Assembly (NCBI RefSeq): GCF_008329525.1
Contig: NZ_NPKQ01000002.1
Span: forward strand, 248,001 to 312,000
DNA length: 64,000 bases
DNA from: Tardiphaga sp. P9-11
GTDB lineage: Bacteria; Pseudomonadota; Alphaproteobacteria; Rhizobiales; Xanthobacteraceae
Reading direction: 5' to 3'
In this document: in pieces, positions 7,368-16,541 of the stretch
How the letters are laid out: the number at the start of each line of letters is the position of its first letter
Numbering within the stretch: position 1 is the first letter of the stretch
Program-made: the position numbers and the translations under genes
The notes under the pieces: generated by a model
The model's database searches: none
Told to the model about the DNA's origin: nothing
The model's input: only the letters and a program-made list of their open reading frames with translations

Positions 7368-8107
7368 TCACGGCCTTGCCCGGTCGCGCCGATCTTCCGG
7401 CCCGTCGTCGGCAGCGGCAGGCCAGCGGATCGCCTTGATGGGGCGGGACTTTGGGATCTTGGTGACGTTGACGCTGTCGGACTGATTGCCGCCGCGGCAG
7501 TAGTAATAATTCGCGTCCTCGGACTCATAGAGCGTGACGTCGCCGCCACCGGCGCGGCTGTAGACCATCACGGCGCCCGGTGTCGGGATCTTCAGGCGCT
7601 GGCCCCAAGTCGCCCACGCGAGCGCTGAGAGAGTGGCGCGCTGGCCGGCTTGATGCCGTTCACGGCGAAGACGTAGCCGATACCCAGACCACACCACGGG
7701 ATAGAGTCATGATTGTACCAGCCGACGTTACCCTTCAGGTCCGGGTAGCGCCGCACGATCTCGTGGGCCATCTCGATGATGAAGGGGTTGTCCTTCGAGG
7801 ACGGCGCCTCCTTCGTGCCGGTGATGGCACGCATGGTCGAAAGCCAGGGCGCGACCTTCAGGACCGACGGCGGCGGGGCGATCTTGTCGAGCTCGGTGGC
7901 GGTCGGCTTGTCGACCACGCCGTCAGGCTGCAATCCGTGGCTTGCCTCGAACGCCTTCAGGGCCGTTTGCGTGATGGTTCCGAAGCCGCCGTCGGCTTCA
8001 AGGTCGTATCCAGCATTGCGCAAAGCGAGCTGAACGGCAGTCACGGCCGGTCCCGTTGCGCCCATGCGCAAGGGTCCCAACGCAACGAGTGCGGCGATTG
8101 ACGTCAT
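7368..8107 (-). pseudogene. Endolysin (PG-binding + TIGR02594-like), frameshifted
   Basis: The 5' part encodes a peptidoglycan-binding domain (LRMGATGPAVTAVQLALRNA, about residues 13-75) and then the start of a TIGR02594-like amidase domain (NHDSIPWCGLGIGYVF). At about 7627-7633 a CT dinucleotide repeat puts the frame out. The rest of the domain continues in another frame: SALAWATWGQRLKIPTPGAV, then GGNQSDSVNVTKIPKSRPI. Removing one CT unit would restore an ordinary full-length protein. The start at 8107 has AGAGGA upstream. Either the gene is broken, the read is wrong at this site, or a ribosomal slip rescues it. The first options are more likely. Confidence 0.8.
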
Positions 8108-8157
8108 TGGATTGTCCTCTTGTTGTGATAGGAAAAGGTTTTTGAAAGTTTGCTCAT

Positions 8158-8343
8158 ATGACCGCGAATGGTCAGTCGGCCCTGGATTGCGTGGGCTGCT
8201 CTTTTGTCATCCGCCTTGACGTGCCCGATCCCCTGCCAGCGATGTTCAGCCTTAAGTGCCCGAAGTGCAGGAAACTCTGGCTCTACTCTCCGCGAGATAT
8301 TCGAACTGTCGCAGCACCACCTAGTCCGCCCCCGGACGAGTGA
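8158..8343 (+). CDS. Small putative zinc-ribbon protein, 61 aa
   Basis: The product has two CxxC pairs (CVGC and CPKC) about 25 residues apart, as in a zinc ribbon, and a Pro-rich tail. It starts divergently from the endolysin. No strong ribosome binding site is visible. The cysteine spacing is the main support. Confidence 0.45.
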   Translation: MTANGQSALDCVGCSFVIRLDVPDPLPAMFSLKCPKCRKLWLYSPRDIRTVAAPPSPPPDE

Positions 8344-8437
8344 AATCGCTCGCAGGGAGGTTCGCGCGGGTGCGCGATACGACTCTTGATGACCCTAATT
8401 CCGCAGGCGTAGGATTCGGACGTCGGAGAAACGGCCG

Positions 8438-8536
8438 ATGTGCATTCTCGAAAAACTACTGATCGGATTCGGGTTGGCCGCAGGCATCAGCGCCGCGGCG
8501 TCGGGCGTGCTCATGGCGCTTGCCGTTTACGCCTGA
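8438..8536 (+). CDS. Small membrane protein, 32 aa
   Basis: ATG at 8438 is preceded by CGGAGAAACG. The product is one hydrophobic helix (IGFGLAAGISAAASGVLMAL) with a short charged start. Genes of this kind are common in lysis or moron regions. The function is unknown. Confidence 0.4.
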   Translation: MCILEKLLIGFGLAAGISAAASGVLMALAVYA

Positions 8537-8640
8537 CGCCCACCAAAGGGTGACCATGCCGCGCCTATTCTGAGTCAAGATTGCGCAGACTCACCCAACT
8601 GGGTGATGGCCAGCTGGATGCAGGCGGGCAAAGGTTGGCG

Positions 8641-8730
8641 ATGAAACGCTTCCTGGTGCTGCTTATCGGTTCCGTCGCTGTCGGCCTGACGGTCGGATAC
8701 GTCCTGGTAATGATGGAACTGTTCGAGTAG
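8641..8730 (+). CDS. Small membrane protein, 29 aa
   Basis: A short frame MKRFLVLLIGSVAVGLTVGY with a single membrane helix and acidic C-terminus (MELFE). An AAGG site lies about eight bases upstream. It resembles a typical single-span micropeptide, but chance cannot be excluded. Confidence 0.4.
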   Translation: MKRFLVLLIGSVAVGLTVGYVLVMMELFE

Positions 8731-8833
8731 GCACGACCGCCGCCACGAGGGCAGCGGTCGTCGTGATAATCTCCAGATTAAGGCAGATGAAACAGAATCG
8801 GCGAATGTCGCCGCGATCAACACGGGGTTAGCT

Positions 8834-9070
8834 ATGCCTATTGGGACGTGTCCTGTTTGCGGGAACGCCTGTAACTTTCTGGATCCAAGCGGCGATGCTC
8901 ACAAAGTCGTTTGCCCGATCGACGGGGAGTTTGAAGTATCGGGCACGGTGGCCGCGACGTCCCAGTGGCAGAACGCAACGGCTGAAGAGCGCAAGTCTTT
9001 TCTGGAAGCCGCGGTCAAGCGAACTACGGATGGAGAAGCGGTGATCATTCGGACCCCGCTTGGCGGGTAG
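8834..9070 (+). CDS. Zinc-ribbon-like small protein, 78 aa
   Basis: The N-terminus has a CPVCGNAC knuckle and a third site (VVCPIDG) 17 residues later, like a zinc ribbon that ends in a beta hairpin (GEFEVSGTV). The second half is a charged helix (AEERKSFLEAAVKR). Similar small proteins occur in rhizobial phages. Function is unknown. Confidence 0.6.
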   Translation: MPIGTCPVCGNACNFLDPSGDAHKVVCPIDGEFEVSGTVAATSQWQNATAEERKSFLEAAVKRTTDGEAVIIRTPLGG

Positions 9071-9365
9071 ATCCCCACGTCCAAGGTCCGACCGCCAAAA
9101 GGGCACCGATGGTCATAGTGGTGCCTAGCCTTAGCGTCGACCACGGCTCCGACAGCTCAGCGACCTCAATCGGCGGATCAAAATCGATGAACTGCCCATC
9201 AAGCGAATGCGAATAGCCAGCGCAGTCGGATGCCAAAGCGGCGATCCTGCCGGGCTCCACCGGATCAATGTACCGCGTGAGAAATCCTTCAATGCGCGGG
9301 CTCGTACTCTGCGGCAACTGCCGACGGATCGCGTCGACCTGCCCCTGCCACCGGCTACCCGCCAT
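9045..9365 (-). CDS. Possible 106-aa protein with C-terminal membrane span
   Basis: A minus-strand frame in an otherwise gene-free stretch (9071-9505). It starts MAGSRWQGQVDAIRRQLPQS and ends with a hydrophobic segment (MTIGALLAVGPWTWG). The composition looks protein-like, but there is no clear ribosome binding site and it overlaps the previous gene's end. Low certainty. Confidence 0.35.
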   Translation of the reverse strand: MAGSRWQGQVDAIRRQLPQSTSPRIEGFLTRYIDPVEPGRIAALASDCAGYSHSLDGQFIDFDPPIEVAELSEPWSTLRLGTTMTIGALLAVGPWTWGSTRQAGSE

Positions 9366-9505
9366 TCGCGGGCCTACGTCACTACAAAAAGCGTCCCTCT
9401 TCCAAAATGCATGTTTTCGCAGTATAGTCTTAGCTTGGTCGACCCCCTCTGCCGCTTCGCCACCGGCGCCCGCGCTCACCGTTGAGCCAGCCCCGTGGTC
9501 GATCA

Positions 9506-10669
9506 ATGCCCAGAGCAACCCCATACGATAGACAGATTAGCTTTGCGCTCCTGAGCGCTCAGAATCCTAGAGATCCTATTAGTGGAATTCCACTCGACGC
9601 GGAGTTCAACGCGGTCAAGCTTAGCCTTGACGAGACCCAGCAGAACATCCGCCTGATTCAGGACGACGACGGCGTGCTCAAGCGCGGCTCGGTCGGCCGC
9701 GCGCAGCTCGACAGCTCCATCAGCATCGGCTTCGCGGCGCCGTCCAGCTGGCAGGCATCGACGACCTACGACGCCGATGTCAGCACGGTTTTCTACGCTT
9801 CCAAGTTCTACATCTGCACGACCACCCATGTTTCCGGTGTCGTATTCGACGCCTCCAACTGGGAGCTGATCGCCGACTTCACCGTCGCCGCGATCATCGA
9901 CGATGGCTCGATCACGTCGGCCAAGCTGGCAAACGGCGCGGTCGCAGCCGACAAGATCGCCGATGGCTCGATCTCTAATTCGAAGATCGCTTCCGGCGCT
10001 GTGAGTACGTCGAAGATCGCGGATAACACCGTCACTCTGGCGAAATTGTATTCAACGTTGCCGGTTGAGATCGCTAACCTCATCTTGCCCGCCGGCTTGG
10101 GACCACTGCCGTGGTCGCTACCCGACTTGCCCGCCGGGTGGGATTGGGCGGATGGCGGTGTTCTGCTTTCCGACACCCCGTTCGCGAGCCTTCGCGCCGC
10201 GTACATCAGCGCCGGCTTCCCACATGGCCAGGACGGATCCGGCAACCCGAAGAAGCCGGATACCCGGGGGCGCTTCGTCGCTGGCGTGGATGGCGGCGCC
10301 AATCGCCTGACGACCGCGGGCAGCGGCGTGGATGGCGCGACCCTTGGCGCATCGGGGGGTACTGAGAACCTGACTCTCGATCGAGCTCAACTCCCGAATG
10401 CGACACTAACGGTGAACGCATCAGGCTCAGCGTCGGTCCTGTCGACAACCAACCAAGTCGTCACAGGCATCATCGGCACGTATGCACGAGGCAACGACAA
10501 CCCGTTTGATGCCCTTTTGCCTGGGTCCGGCCACCAAGGCCAGATTACGTCTATTGGCACAGCAACTGTCACCGGCACCACATCATCTCTCAACGGCGGC
10601 GTTACGCAGCAGGCACTGCGCAATGTTCCACCCACCTTGGTCTGCAAAATGATCGTGAAGGCGCATTGA
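9506..10669 (+). CDS. Phage tail fibre / collar-domain protein
   Basis: The 387-aa product has an N-terminal virion-attachment part, then short repeats of the type GSITSAKLANGAV and DGSISNSKIASGAV (about residues 135-180) that are typical of fibre shafts. The C-terminal part resembles a tail collar domain: LPDLPAGWDWADGG, a region with DTRGRF, and a conserved end (NVPPTLVCKMIVKA). ATG at 9506 was preferred over an upstream TTG. Its stop overlaps the next ATG by one base, so the two structural genes are coupled. It would contact the host cell surface. Confidence 0.85.
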   Translation: MPRATPYDRQISFALLSAQNPRDPISGIPLDAEFNAVKLSLDETQQNIRLIQDDDGVLKRGSVGRAQLDSSISIGFAAPSSWQASTTYDADVSTVFYASKFYICTTTHVSGVVFDASNWELIADFTVAAIIDDGSITSAKLANGAVAADKIADGSISNSKIASGAVSTSKIADNTVTLAKLYSTLPVEIANLILPAGLGPLPWSLPDLPAGWDWADGGVLLSDTPFASLRAAYISAGFPHGQDGSGNPKKPDTRGRFVAGVDGGANRLTTAGSGVDGATLGASGGTENLTLDRAQLPNATLTVNASGSASVLSTTNQVVTGIIGTYARGNDNPFDALLPGSGHQGQITSIGTATVTGTTSSLNGGVTQQALRNVPPTLVCKMIVKAH

Positions 10670-13600
10670 TGCCGAAGCAATACCGATACGAAGGTCAGCT
10701 CCATACATTTCCGGACGACTTCACAGAGCCCCAAATTTTGCGGGCACTAAGTGAGTACAGGCCGACACCGCCGCTCCCTGATGTCTCCCCTGCCGATCGT
10801 AAATTCCCGTTCTCCGGACAAGGTATGCCTGCGGTGGTTGCGCCTCCCGCCGGCATGTTCGACGACCTCCTTCCGTCAAAGCCCGGCATGTTTGAAGATC
10901 TCATTCCGCCACCACCGCCGGGTTTTGTGATGGACAGGCCGGCGACACCTCCTCTGCCTCCCGGCTTCAAACTCGATAAACCCGTCACTGATCCGGCGCT
11001 GATCGCCCAGCTCGAGGGCCGTCCGCAGGCTGCCGGTGCTGGTACGGCCGAATTGCCGCCAGGCTTCGTAATTCAGCAGCCCGCCGCGCTTGGCCCTAAA
11101 CTCATTCCCGTTGATCACGATCCATTTGCGCAATTTGCAGATGCGCCGCCGGCACCCAAAGGACCGACCTACACCCCCGTCGATCACGACCCGTTCGCGC
11201 AATTTGCTGACGCGCCGCCGGCGAGCGGCCGTCCGCGCGTTTATATCGACGGTAAGCCGCCTAGCCTTGCTCCATCGGCGGCCCCAAGCGCGCTGCACAG
11301 CCTTGCAGTTGGCGCACAAGGCGTCGGCAAAGGCCTCCTGGACACTGTGCTTTCGCCGGTCGACCTCATGGCCGGCCTGCAGAACATCATCACCGCTGGC
11401 ATCAACAAGGTCGCCGGCACCCAGATTCCGATGGCGACCCCAGCCTCGAAAATGGTCGAGCAAATTGCTGAGCCGTTCAGCATCTCCGAGCAGGACATGT
11501 CGCGCGGGGAGAAGCTTGGCTATGACATCAACCGCTTCGGCACGCAGGGACTCGGCATGGGCGCAATGCTGGCTGCGCGGGCGCCACAGATCGCAGCTTC
11601 AGTAACGAGCTCACCCACGGTCGGCGGACGCATGCTGGACGCCCTCGCCCGCCCCTACAAGGATGCGCCGGCGCGTACGGTCGTGGGCGACACGATCGGT
11701 GGCGCTGGTGCCGGCGTTGCCGTTAACGCCGCGGATGCCATCCCTGAGCATCCGATGGGTGGCGACTGGGTCAAGCACACCGCCAACGTCGTGGCGCCTC
11801 TGGCTGGCGGCATCGGCGCGAACGCGGCCCAAGGTGTCGTGGAGGGCCTTGGTGGCATGCTGAAAAATGCTGCCAAACGCGCCTTCACCTCGGCACCCTC
11901 CGAGATACCGCTCCGCCCAAACAAGACGCCCTACAGTCATGCCGAGGTCGATCGCGCCGCGACCACGTTGCAGGCTGGCGCAACGGGCTCACCGAAGGTC
12001 ATCGCGCAGGACATCCGCGAGAACGCCGGAGAGTTGACCAATCCAAAACTTGCTGGTGAGAGCCCGGTCGATGCATCTGCTCTGCCGACCAGCGCACTGC
12101 TGTCGCGAGATCCCGGCCTCGTGACGATGGAAGCCGGCTCGCGCTCCAGGTCCGCCCCCGAGTTCATTCAGCGCGATCAGAACGTCAAGGAAGCCGCCGC
12201 AACGCGCGTCGATAGCATGCGCGATCCCGAGGCAGACCTTGGCGCCGTATTCCGACGCGCAGAGCAGAATCGCAACGAACGAATGAACGAGGCGGATGCG
12301 ACCGTGAAGCGGCGGTCCGACGAAGTGGCCAACCTCAATCTCGGGGCGCAGGAGCACGGAGCGGAATTCAGCGCAATTGCAAATACGGACTACAAGGCAA
12401 ATGCCTCGCGGCGCCTCGATAAGACGATCGTGAACGACGGTTATGTCCCCGCCCGTGCTGAAAAGAACCGTCAGTTCGACACAGCTCCAGGCCGTACCGA
12501 GCAACTGCCGGCCGATGATGTGTTTGCGGCCATCGATCGCATGCGGGCGGGAGCTAATCCCCTCGCCCCGATCGAGCAGCAATTGCCTGGCGAACTCGTC
12601 AACCGCCTGGAACGGCTTCGACCGCATATAGTCGATGGCGAGAACGTCGGCGGCACTGGCACGGCGAGCGGCGCGGACCTCGCGGACCTCCGCAAGTATC
12701 TGAGCTTTGCGCAGAACAAGGCGCAGAAGGACGGTAACTTCGACCTGGCATCGAACGTGGGTCAGCTTCGAGCGGCGATTAACCGAACACTTGACGATGC
12801 TCCAGGATACGCAGATGCGAATGCCAACTATCGCAGCTTCGCGGATCGCTACCGGCCCTCCCCTGGTGACGAGGCTGCAAAGTTCACCAAGGAGCTCGAC
12901 CGCAGCGGCAATATCGACGGGTTACCGAACCGCGGGAGCACGCCACCGAGCGAGACGGCCAAGCGGTTCTTGTCCGGTCCGGAGACTTCTGCCGTACTGC
13001 AACGCCTGCTCGACGGTGCCCCTAACGCCGCTGTTGGGCACGAGGCGGTGCGTGACTATCTGCGGTCCGACTTTGCCATGAAGGTCCTCAACCCAGACGG
13101 AACGCTGAACCCGGCCAGATCGGCGAACTGGGCCAACCATAACGCGTCGGTACTGGCCGCATTCCCTAACGTGCAACGCGAGTTCAACGGCATCACGCTT
13201 GCTGCCAAACGAGGCCAGCAACTGTCTGCCGATGCACGGGCGAGCCTCGAGCAAGCGCGCGTCAACCTCAAGGCCACCGAGGCCGACATTGACCGCTCGG
13301 CCGTGGGCACCCTTATCCGTGAGGATCCACGGGACGTCGCCAGCAAGCTGCTCACCGGTGGCTATGGCTCCGAGAAACGGCTCGACGAGGTCATCGCGCT
13401 GGTGAAGCACGACGTGCCGGCGCGTCGCGGCTGGAAGGCCGCCGTTGCCGAGGTGCTCACCGACAAGGTCCAAGGCTCGCGCATGGTCGGCGAAGCACCA
13501 GAGGTGCAGCTCTCGCGGCTCTCCAAGGAATTCAAAGACAACGAAGCACTATTGGCTAAGACGTTCACACCCGAGGAAATGAACGGCCTGCGCCAGGCGC

Positions 13601-13953
13601 ATAAGCTCCTCGGCTATTTCAAGGAGGCCGAGAAGCGCGGCACCTCTGGTTCGAACACAACTGACAAGTGGAATGTCCCAGGGTGGGCGCAGCTGGCCGT
13701 GCGGCACTTCAAGGGCGACCTCGCCGGCGGCGGTCTCATCAAACGCTTCAAACTCCTGCTCGAGCAACTGCCGACGAGCAAGCAGAGTGCCGACGAGATC
13801 GTGCAGATGGCCTGGTTTAACCCCGACGTGGCGGCATACTTGCTGGAGCGGCCGATCAAGAACGCGAATGTGCCGGCGTACAACATCAACCTGCGACGGC
13901 TGATCGCCGCCGACAATGGGGCGAGGGAGAACGCACAATCTGCGCCGCGCTGA
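10669..13953 (+). CDS. Large virion protein, probably internal/ejection protein
   Basis: This 1094-aa protein begins with a motif often seen at the start of phage internal proteins (HTFPDDFTEPQILRAL). A Pro-rich stretch follows (about residues 25-190) with repeats such as VDHDPFAQFADAPPA, present twice, and PPGF units. The middle contains small-residue segments (AAMLAARAP, IGGAGAGVAVNAADA) that could contact membrane. Long charged helices make up the rest. Size and layout resemble podovirus ejection proteins, but no catalytic motif was recognised. It is coupled to the tail fibre gene. Confidence 0.65.
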   Translation: MPKQYRYEGQLHTFPDDFTEPQILRALSEYRPTPPLPDVSPADRKFPFSGQGMPAVVAPPAGMFDDLLPSKPGMFEDLIPPPPPGFVMDRPATPPLPPGFKLDKPVTDPALIAQLEGRPQAAGAGTAELPPGFVIQQPAALGPKLIPVDHDPFAQFADAPPAPKGPTYTPVDHDPFAQFADAPPASGRPRVYIDGKPPSLAPSAAPSALHSLAVGAQGVGKGLLDTVLSPVDLMAGLQNIITAGINKVAGTQIPMATPASKMVEQIAEPFSISEQDMSRGEKLGYDINRFGTQGLGMGAMLAARAPQIAASVTSSPTVGGRMLDALARPYKDAPARTVVGDTIGGAGAGVAVNAADAIPEHPMGGDWVKHTANVVAPLAGGIGANAAQGVVEGLGGMLKNAAKRAFTSAPSEIPLRPNKTPYSHAEVDRAATTLQAGATGSPKVIAQDIRENAGELTNPKLAGESPVDASALPTSALLSRDPGLVTMEAGSRSRSAPEFIQRDQNVKEAAATRVDSMRDPEADLGAVFRRAEQNRNERMNEADATVKRRSDEVANLNLGAQEHGAEFSAIANTDYKANASRRLDKTIVNDGYVPARAEKNRQFDTAPGRTEQLPADDVFAAIDRMRAGANPLAPIEQQLPGELVNRLERLRPHIVDGENVGGTGTASGADLADLRKYLSFAQNKAQKDGNFDLASNVGQLRAAINRTLDDAPGYADANANYRSFADRYRPSPGDEAAKFTKELDRSGNIDGLPNRGSTPPSETAKRFLSGPETSAVLQRLLDGAPNAAVGHEAVRDYLRSDFAMKVLNPDGTLNPARSANWANHNASVLAAFPNVQREFNGITLAAKRGQQLSADARASLEQARVNLKATEADIDRSAVGTLIREDPRDVASKLLTGGYGSEKRLDEVIALVKHDVPARRGWKAAVAEVLTDKVQGSRMVGEAPEVQLSRLSKEFKDNEALLAKTFTPEEMNGLRQAHKLLGYFKEAEKRGTSGSNTTDKWNVPGWAQLAVRHFKGDLAGGGLIKRFKLLLEQLPTSKQSADEIVQMAWFNPDVAAYLLERPIKNANVPAYNINLRRLIAADNGARENAQSAPR

Positions 13954-14091
13954 TAGGCTTGTACTGAGCCAATGAGCGCCCACGAGGATGCGGCAGGGGT
14001 CGTGTGAGGGCTGGCTCAGCGACTACATGCCCGATTGGATAAAGGCCCGCCTTTAAGCCAACCGCCTAACGACGCCTCTTGGAGATGTTGA

Positions 14092-14301
14092 ATGCCCTAT
14101 CGGATTATCAATGATGGAGCCGCGGCTGAGTCCGCTCAGTACCCGCACATCACACTTCAGGGGCCGGAGATAGACCGATGCGAGACGCGGGCGCAGGCTA
14201 TGTCGCTGCTCACGCAGTACGCTGCCGGCGGCATGGATGTTTCCGCCGTAGGATGTGATCCAGCCCCTGCATTCGATCTGTTTGCCGAGGACCGCTCGTA
14301 A
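14092..14301 (+). CDS. Hypothetical protein, 69 aa
   Basis: The frame starts MPYRIINDGAAAESAQYPHI and has a GGAG site eight bases upstream. The fold looks mixed alpha/beta. It follows the ejection-like gene by 140 bases and precedes the lower-GC cargo stretch. No family was recognised. Confidence 0.5.
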   Translation: MPYRIINDGAAAESAQYPHITLQGPEIDRCETRAQAMSLLTQYAAGGMDVSAVGCDPAPAFDLFAEDRS

Positions 14302-14438
14302 CGCCGCCACGGTTCGTTACGTCTCCGCGACGCGGGCCTTATCGTCTCAATCTCTCAGCACCCTGTCTCGCTTAAAAATCTATCCCTCTCGGGGCATATG
14401 GTTGAAGAAACTCGTTGCATTCAACCTCCGGGCGCGCG

Positions 14439-15713
14439 ATGACCCACACGTTACATTGGTGGGATCAAAACGTGACAGCAGCTCTTTTCGAAAAGTTTTT
14501 TAGCGCAAATCCGCTCTCAAAGTATTCCGAGACGATCCAAACAGGCGACGCGCCTGAAAAAGATTTCAACGTGATCGAACAACCGTGGGGCGATGACTCC
14601 TTGGTATTGATGGTGCCTGACGACGCGCAGGCTTTTGCAGACGTCCTCAATCAGGTGATACTTCCACCGCGTTTTTCAGCCGTTTGGCACATCGATACAA
14701 AAGATCTTGAAATTATCTGGACCGCATTCTCGCCAACAGACACAATAAAAGAGTTCTCTAAACGCAAGTTCACGTTCAATTTCAAAAACAGGGACTACAC
14801 TTGCGAGTTCGGCTCCTCAAGCGAGCGACTTCTGGCAATTGGCCGCACAGCCTTGCTCGTTCGAACCTCAGCGACGAGTTACCGAAATCTGCAATCATTC
14901 ACGATGCTAGATCACGAAGAAACGGAATTGCTCGGTGAGCCGATGTCCTTCTGGATCCGCGATATTGAATGGAATGAAGATGCTGTGCTCGAATTCGCAT
15001 ACCATCTGAATTTCTACATGACCTACTACGACACCAAGTCGCCTCGGATCATAATTCACGCGATCCCTCCAGAAAAAACACTCACACCTCAGACCCGTTT
15101 CAGTGCAGGGGCGTTCCCGGCAACTATTCGAACTAAGAATGTTGACGTGAATCTATTACATTTTTGGCTCGCTGCGCGAGACGGCGACGCAGCTCAGTCA
15201 TTCTTATTTTATTATCGCATTCTCGAATATCTGTCGGTCTACTATCTGACCGCATCCGTTCGGAACGCTCTTCGAAAGATGCTTGCGAAACCGAATGTAC
15301 TTGATGACATCCCGCTAGTTATCGAAAACCTTATTACCGCAACAGCAGCTAACCGACAGGAAGAAAGTCAAAGAATGGACCTACTTCTAAAAGACACGGT
15401 CGATGCAAAGCTGTTGTGGCGCGAGATCCAGAACAACCTTGAGAACTACAGTAGCCCTACGAATTTCGAGGGCGGGTTCGTGCTACAGTCTCTGATAACG
15501 AGCAAGCACACTGAAGAGCAATTCTGCCAACAGGGCATTTCTACATTTGCAAACCGCATTCGAGAGGTGCGCAACGCGCTTTCGCACGGTCGTGACGTAA
15601 AAACCGCAGCAGTCATCGCACCAACGCACAGGAATTTTACCCTTCTGCAACCATGGGTCGATTTAATTTGCGTGGCTGCGGGAGAAGCCATATTGTACGA
15701 GGATGTGCTCTAA
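14439..15713 (+). CDS. HEPN-type protein, candidate defence RNase
   Basis: The 424-aa protein has a beta-rich N-terminal half (about residues 1-240) and a helical C-terminal half. The latter contains FYYRILEYLS near residue 255 and RNALSHG at about 378-384, which fits the HEPN catalytic motif R-N-x3-H. HEPN proteins of this build occur as abortive-infection RNases, but some are inactive. The start at 14439 was chosen over an upstream TTG. The GC content is visibly lower than in the phage structural genes, which marks it as cargo. It stands alone, and a terminator follows at 15865. Function as an RNase is inferred. Confidence 0.65.
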   Translation: MTHTLHWWDQNVTAALFEKFFSANPLSKYSETIQTGDAPEKDFNVIEQPWGDDSLVLMVPDDAQAFADVLNQVILPPRFSAVWHIDTKDLEIIWTAFSPTDTIKEFSKRKFTFNFKNRDYTCEFGSSSERLLAIGRTALLVRTSATSYRNLQSFTMLDHEETELLGEPMSFWIRDIEWNEDAVLEFAYHLNFYMTYYDTKSPRIIIHAIPPEKTLTPQTRFSAGAFPATIRTKNVDVNLLHFWLAARDGDAAQSFLFYYRILEYLSVYYLTASVRNALRKMLAKPNVLDDIPLVIENLITATAANRQEESQRMDLLLKDTVDAKLLWREIQNNLENYSSPTNFEGGFVLQSLITSKHTEEQFCQQGISTFANRIREVRNALSHGRDVKTAAVIAPTHRNFTLLQPWVDLICVAAGEAILYEDVL

Positions 15714-16130
15714 TCGTTCACGCTTGACGAACGCTTTTTTGTCAGGCTGTGATGTGGGGCTAGTTTCGGAACCACTCCAGGCTTATATCGTTGCCTAGAC
15801 GTCCCACTTGTTCAGGGGAACGAAAATGACGAATGGTTAATATTTTGCTGCTCAGAGATGAGCCGAAAAGCCCGCCAAACGGCGGGTTTTTTGTGTCTAA
15901 TGCTGCAGATCGAAGAAAAATACCACCCGATAAAGTGCTCGAATCGCCGTGATCAGCAGGCTCCCTCTAGCCGGGTTCCTCCGTTAGGCCCAAATCGGCC
16001 ATGTACGCGCGACAACGCTCGCCCTCATCCGCACAAGCGAAGTGCCTCGTGAAGCTGGGACCGAATCCGATCGGCGCGGCCCATCCAAGTCTGTCTGGTG
16101 GCCAGGCGAGCGATGAGCGATAACCGGCCT
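15714..16130. other. Gene-free stretch with terminator, 417 bp
   Basis: Apart from a terminator hairpin near 15870 no supported gene is seen. The last part probably holds the promoter of the second XRE gene. Confidence 0.4.
15865..15893 (+). terminator. Rho-independent terminator
   Basis: CCCGCC pairs with GGCGGG across a four-base loop (AAAC), followed by a run of six T. It is flanked on the other side by AAAAG, so it may work in both directions. It lies 150 bases after the HEPN-type gene. Confidence 0.75.
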
Positions 16131-16400
16131 ATGCCCAAACCTCGTATCGCACGCAGCACTAAGGCCCTCGACACTCTCTTGGGCAGACGGCTGCGCGAAG
16201 TTCGCATGGAGAAGGGTCTTAGCCAGGCCGCCCTTGGTGATGCCGTCGGCGTGTCCTTCCAGCAGATCCAGAAATACGAGCGGGGGACCAACCGGATCAG
16301 CGCCAGTACGCTCTTTGCGATCTGTCAGTTCCTCGATTGTCCGATCGAGAAGATGTTCGCAGACCTGGCGCCAACTCCGAAACGGCCCACAAAGCGCTAG
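16131..16400 (+). CDS. XRE-family HTH transcriptional regulator (copy 2)
   Basis: The 89-aa product is a close copy of the regulator at 1887-2153: same MPKP start, GLSQAALGDAVGVSFQQIQK, and NRISASTLFAICQF. The C-terminal tails differ. ATG at 16131 matches the start of copy 1; ATG at 16113 is another option. Unlike copy 1 it is not in an obvious operon. The two may compete for one operator or control separate modules. Confidence 0.9.
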   Translation: MPKPRIARSTKALDTLLGRRLREVRMEKGLSQAALGDAVGVSFQQIQKYERGTNRISASTLFAICQFLDCPIEKMFADLAPTPKRPTKR

Positions 16401-16541
16401 ACTTCCTCCTCACCCGTTCGAGTAAGGAAGCCAGCCTCACCTAATGGATGAGGTATCGCCCCTTGCTCTCGCGTTCTAGTTGCGCTTGGATCTGTGTGGC
16501 GAATCGTCGGGAACTGATCACCGATCCATGGAGAGGCGCTT

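Noticed and set aside
7600-7660. Programmed ribosomal frameshift in the endolysin
   Set aside because: No classic slippery heptamer was seen, and a simple CT repeat change explains the break. Kept only as an alternative.
9900-10050. Repeats in the tail fibre gene considered as a CRISPR or tandem array
   Set aside because: The repeats are in-frame codons for fibre-shaft motifs and are too short and variable for CRISPR.
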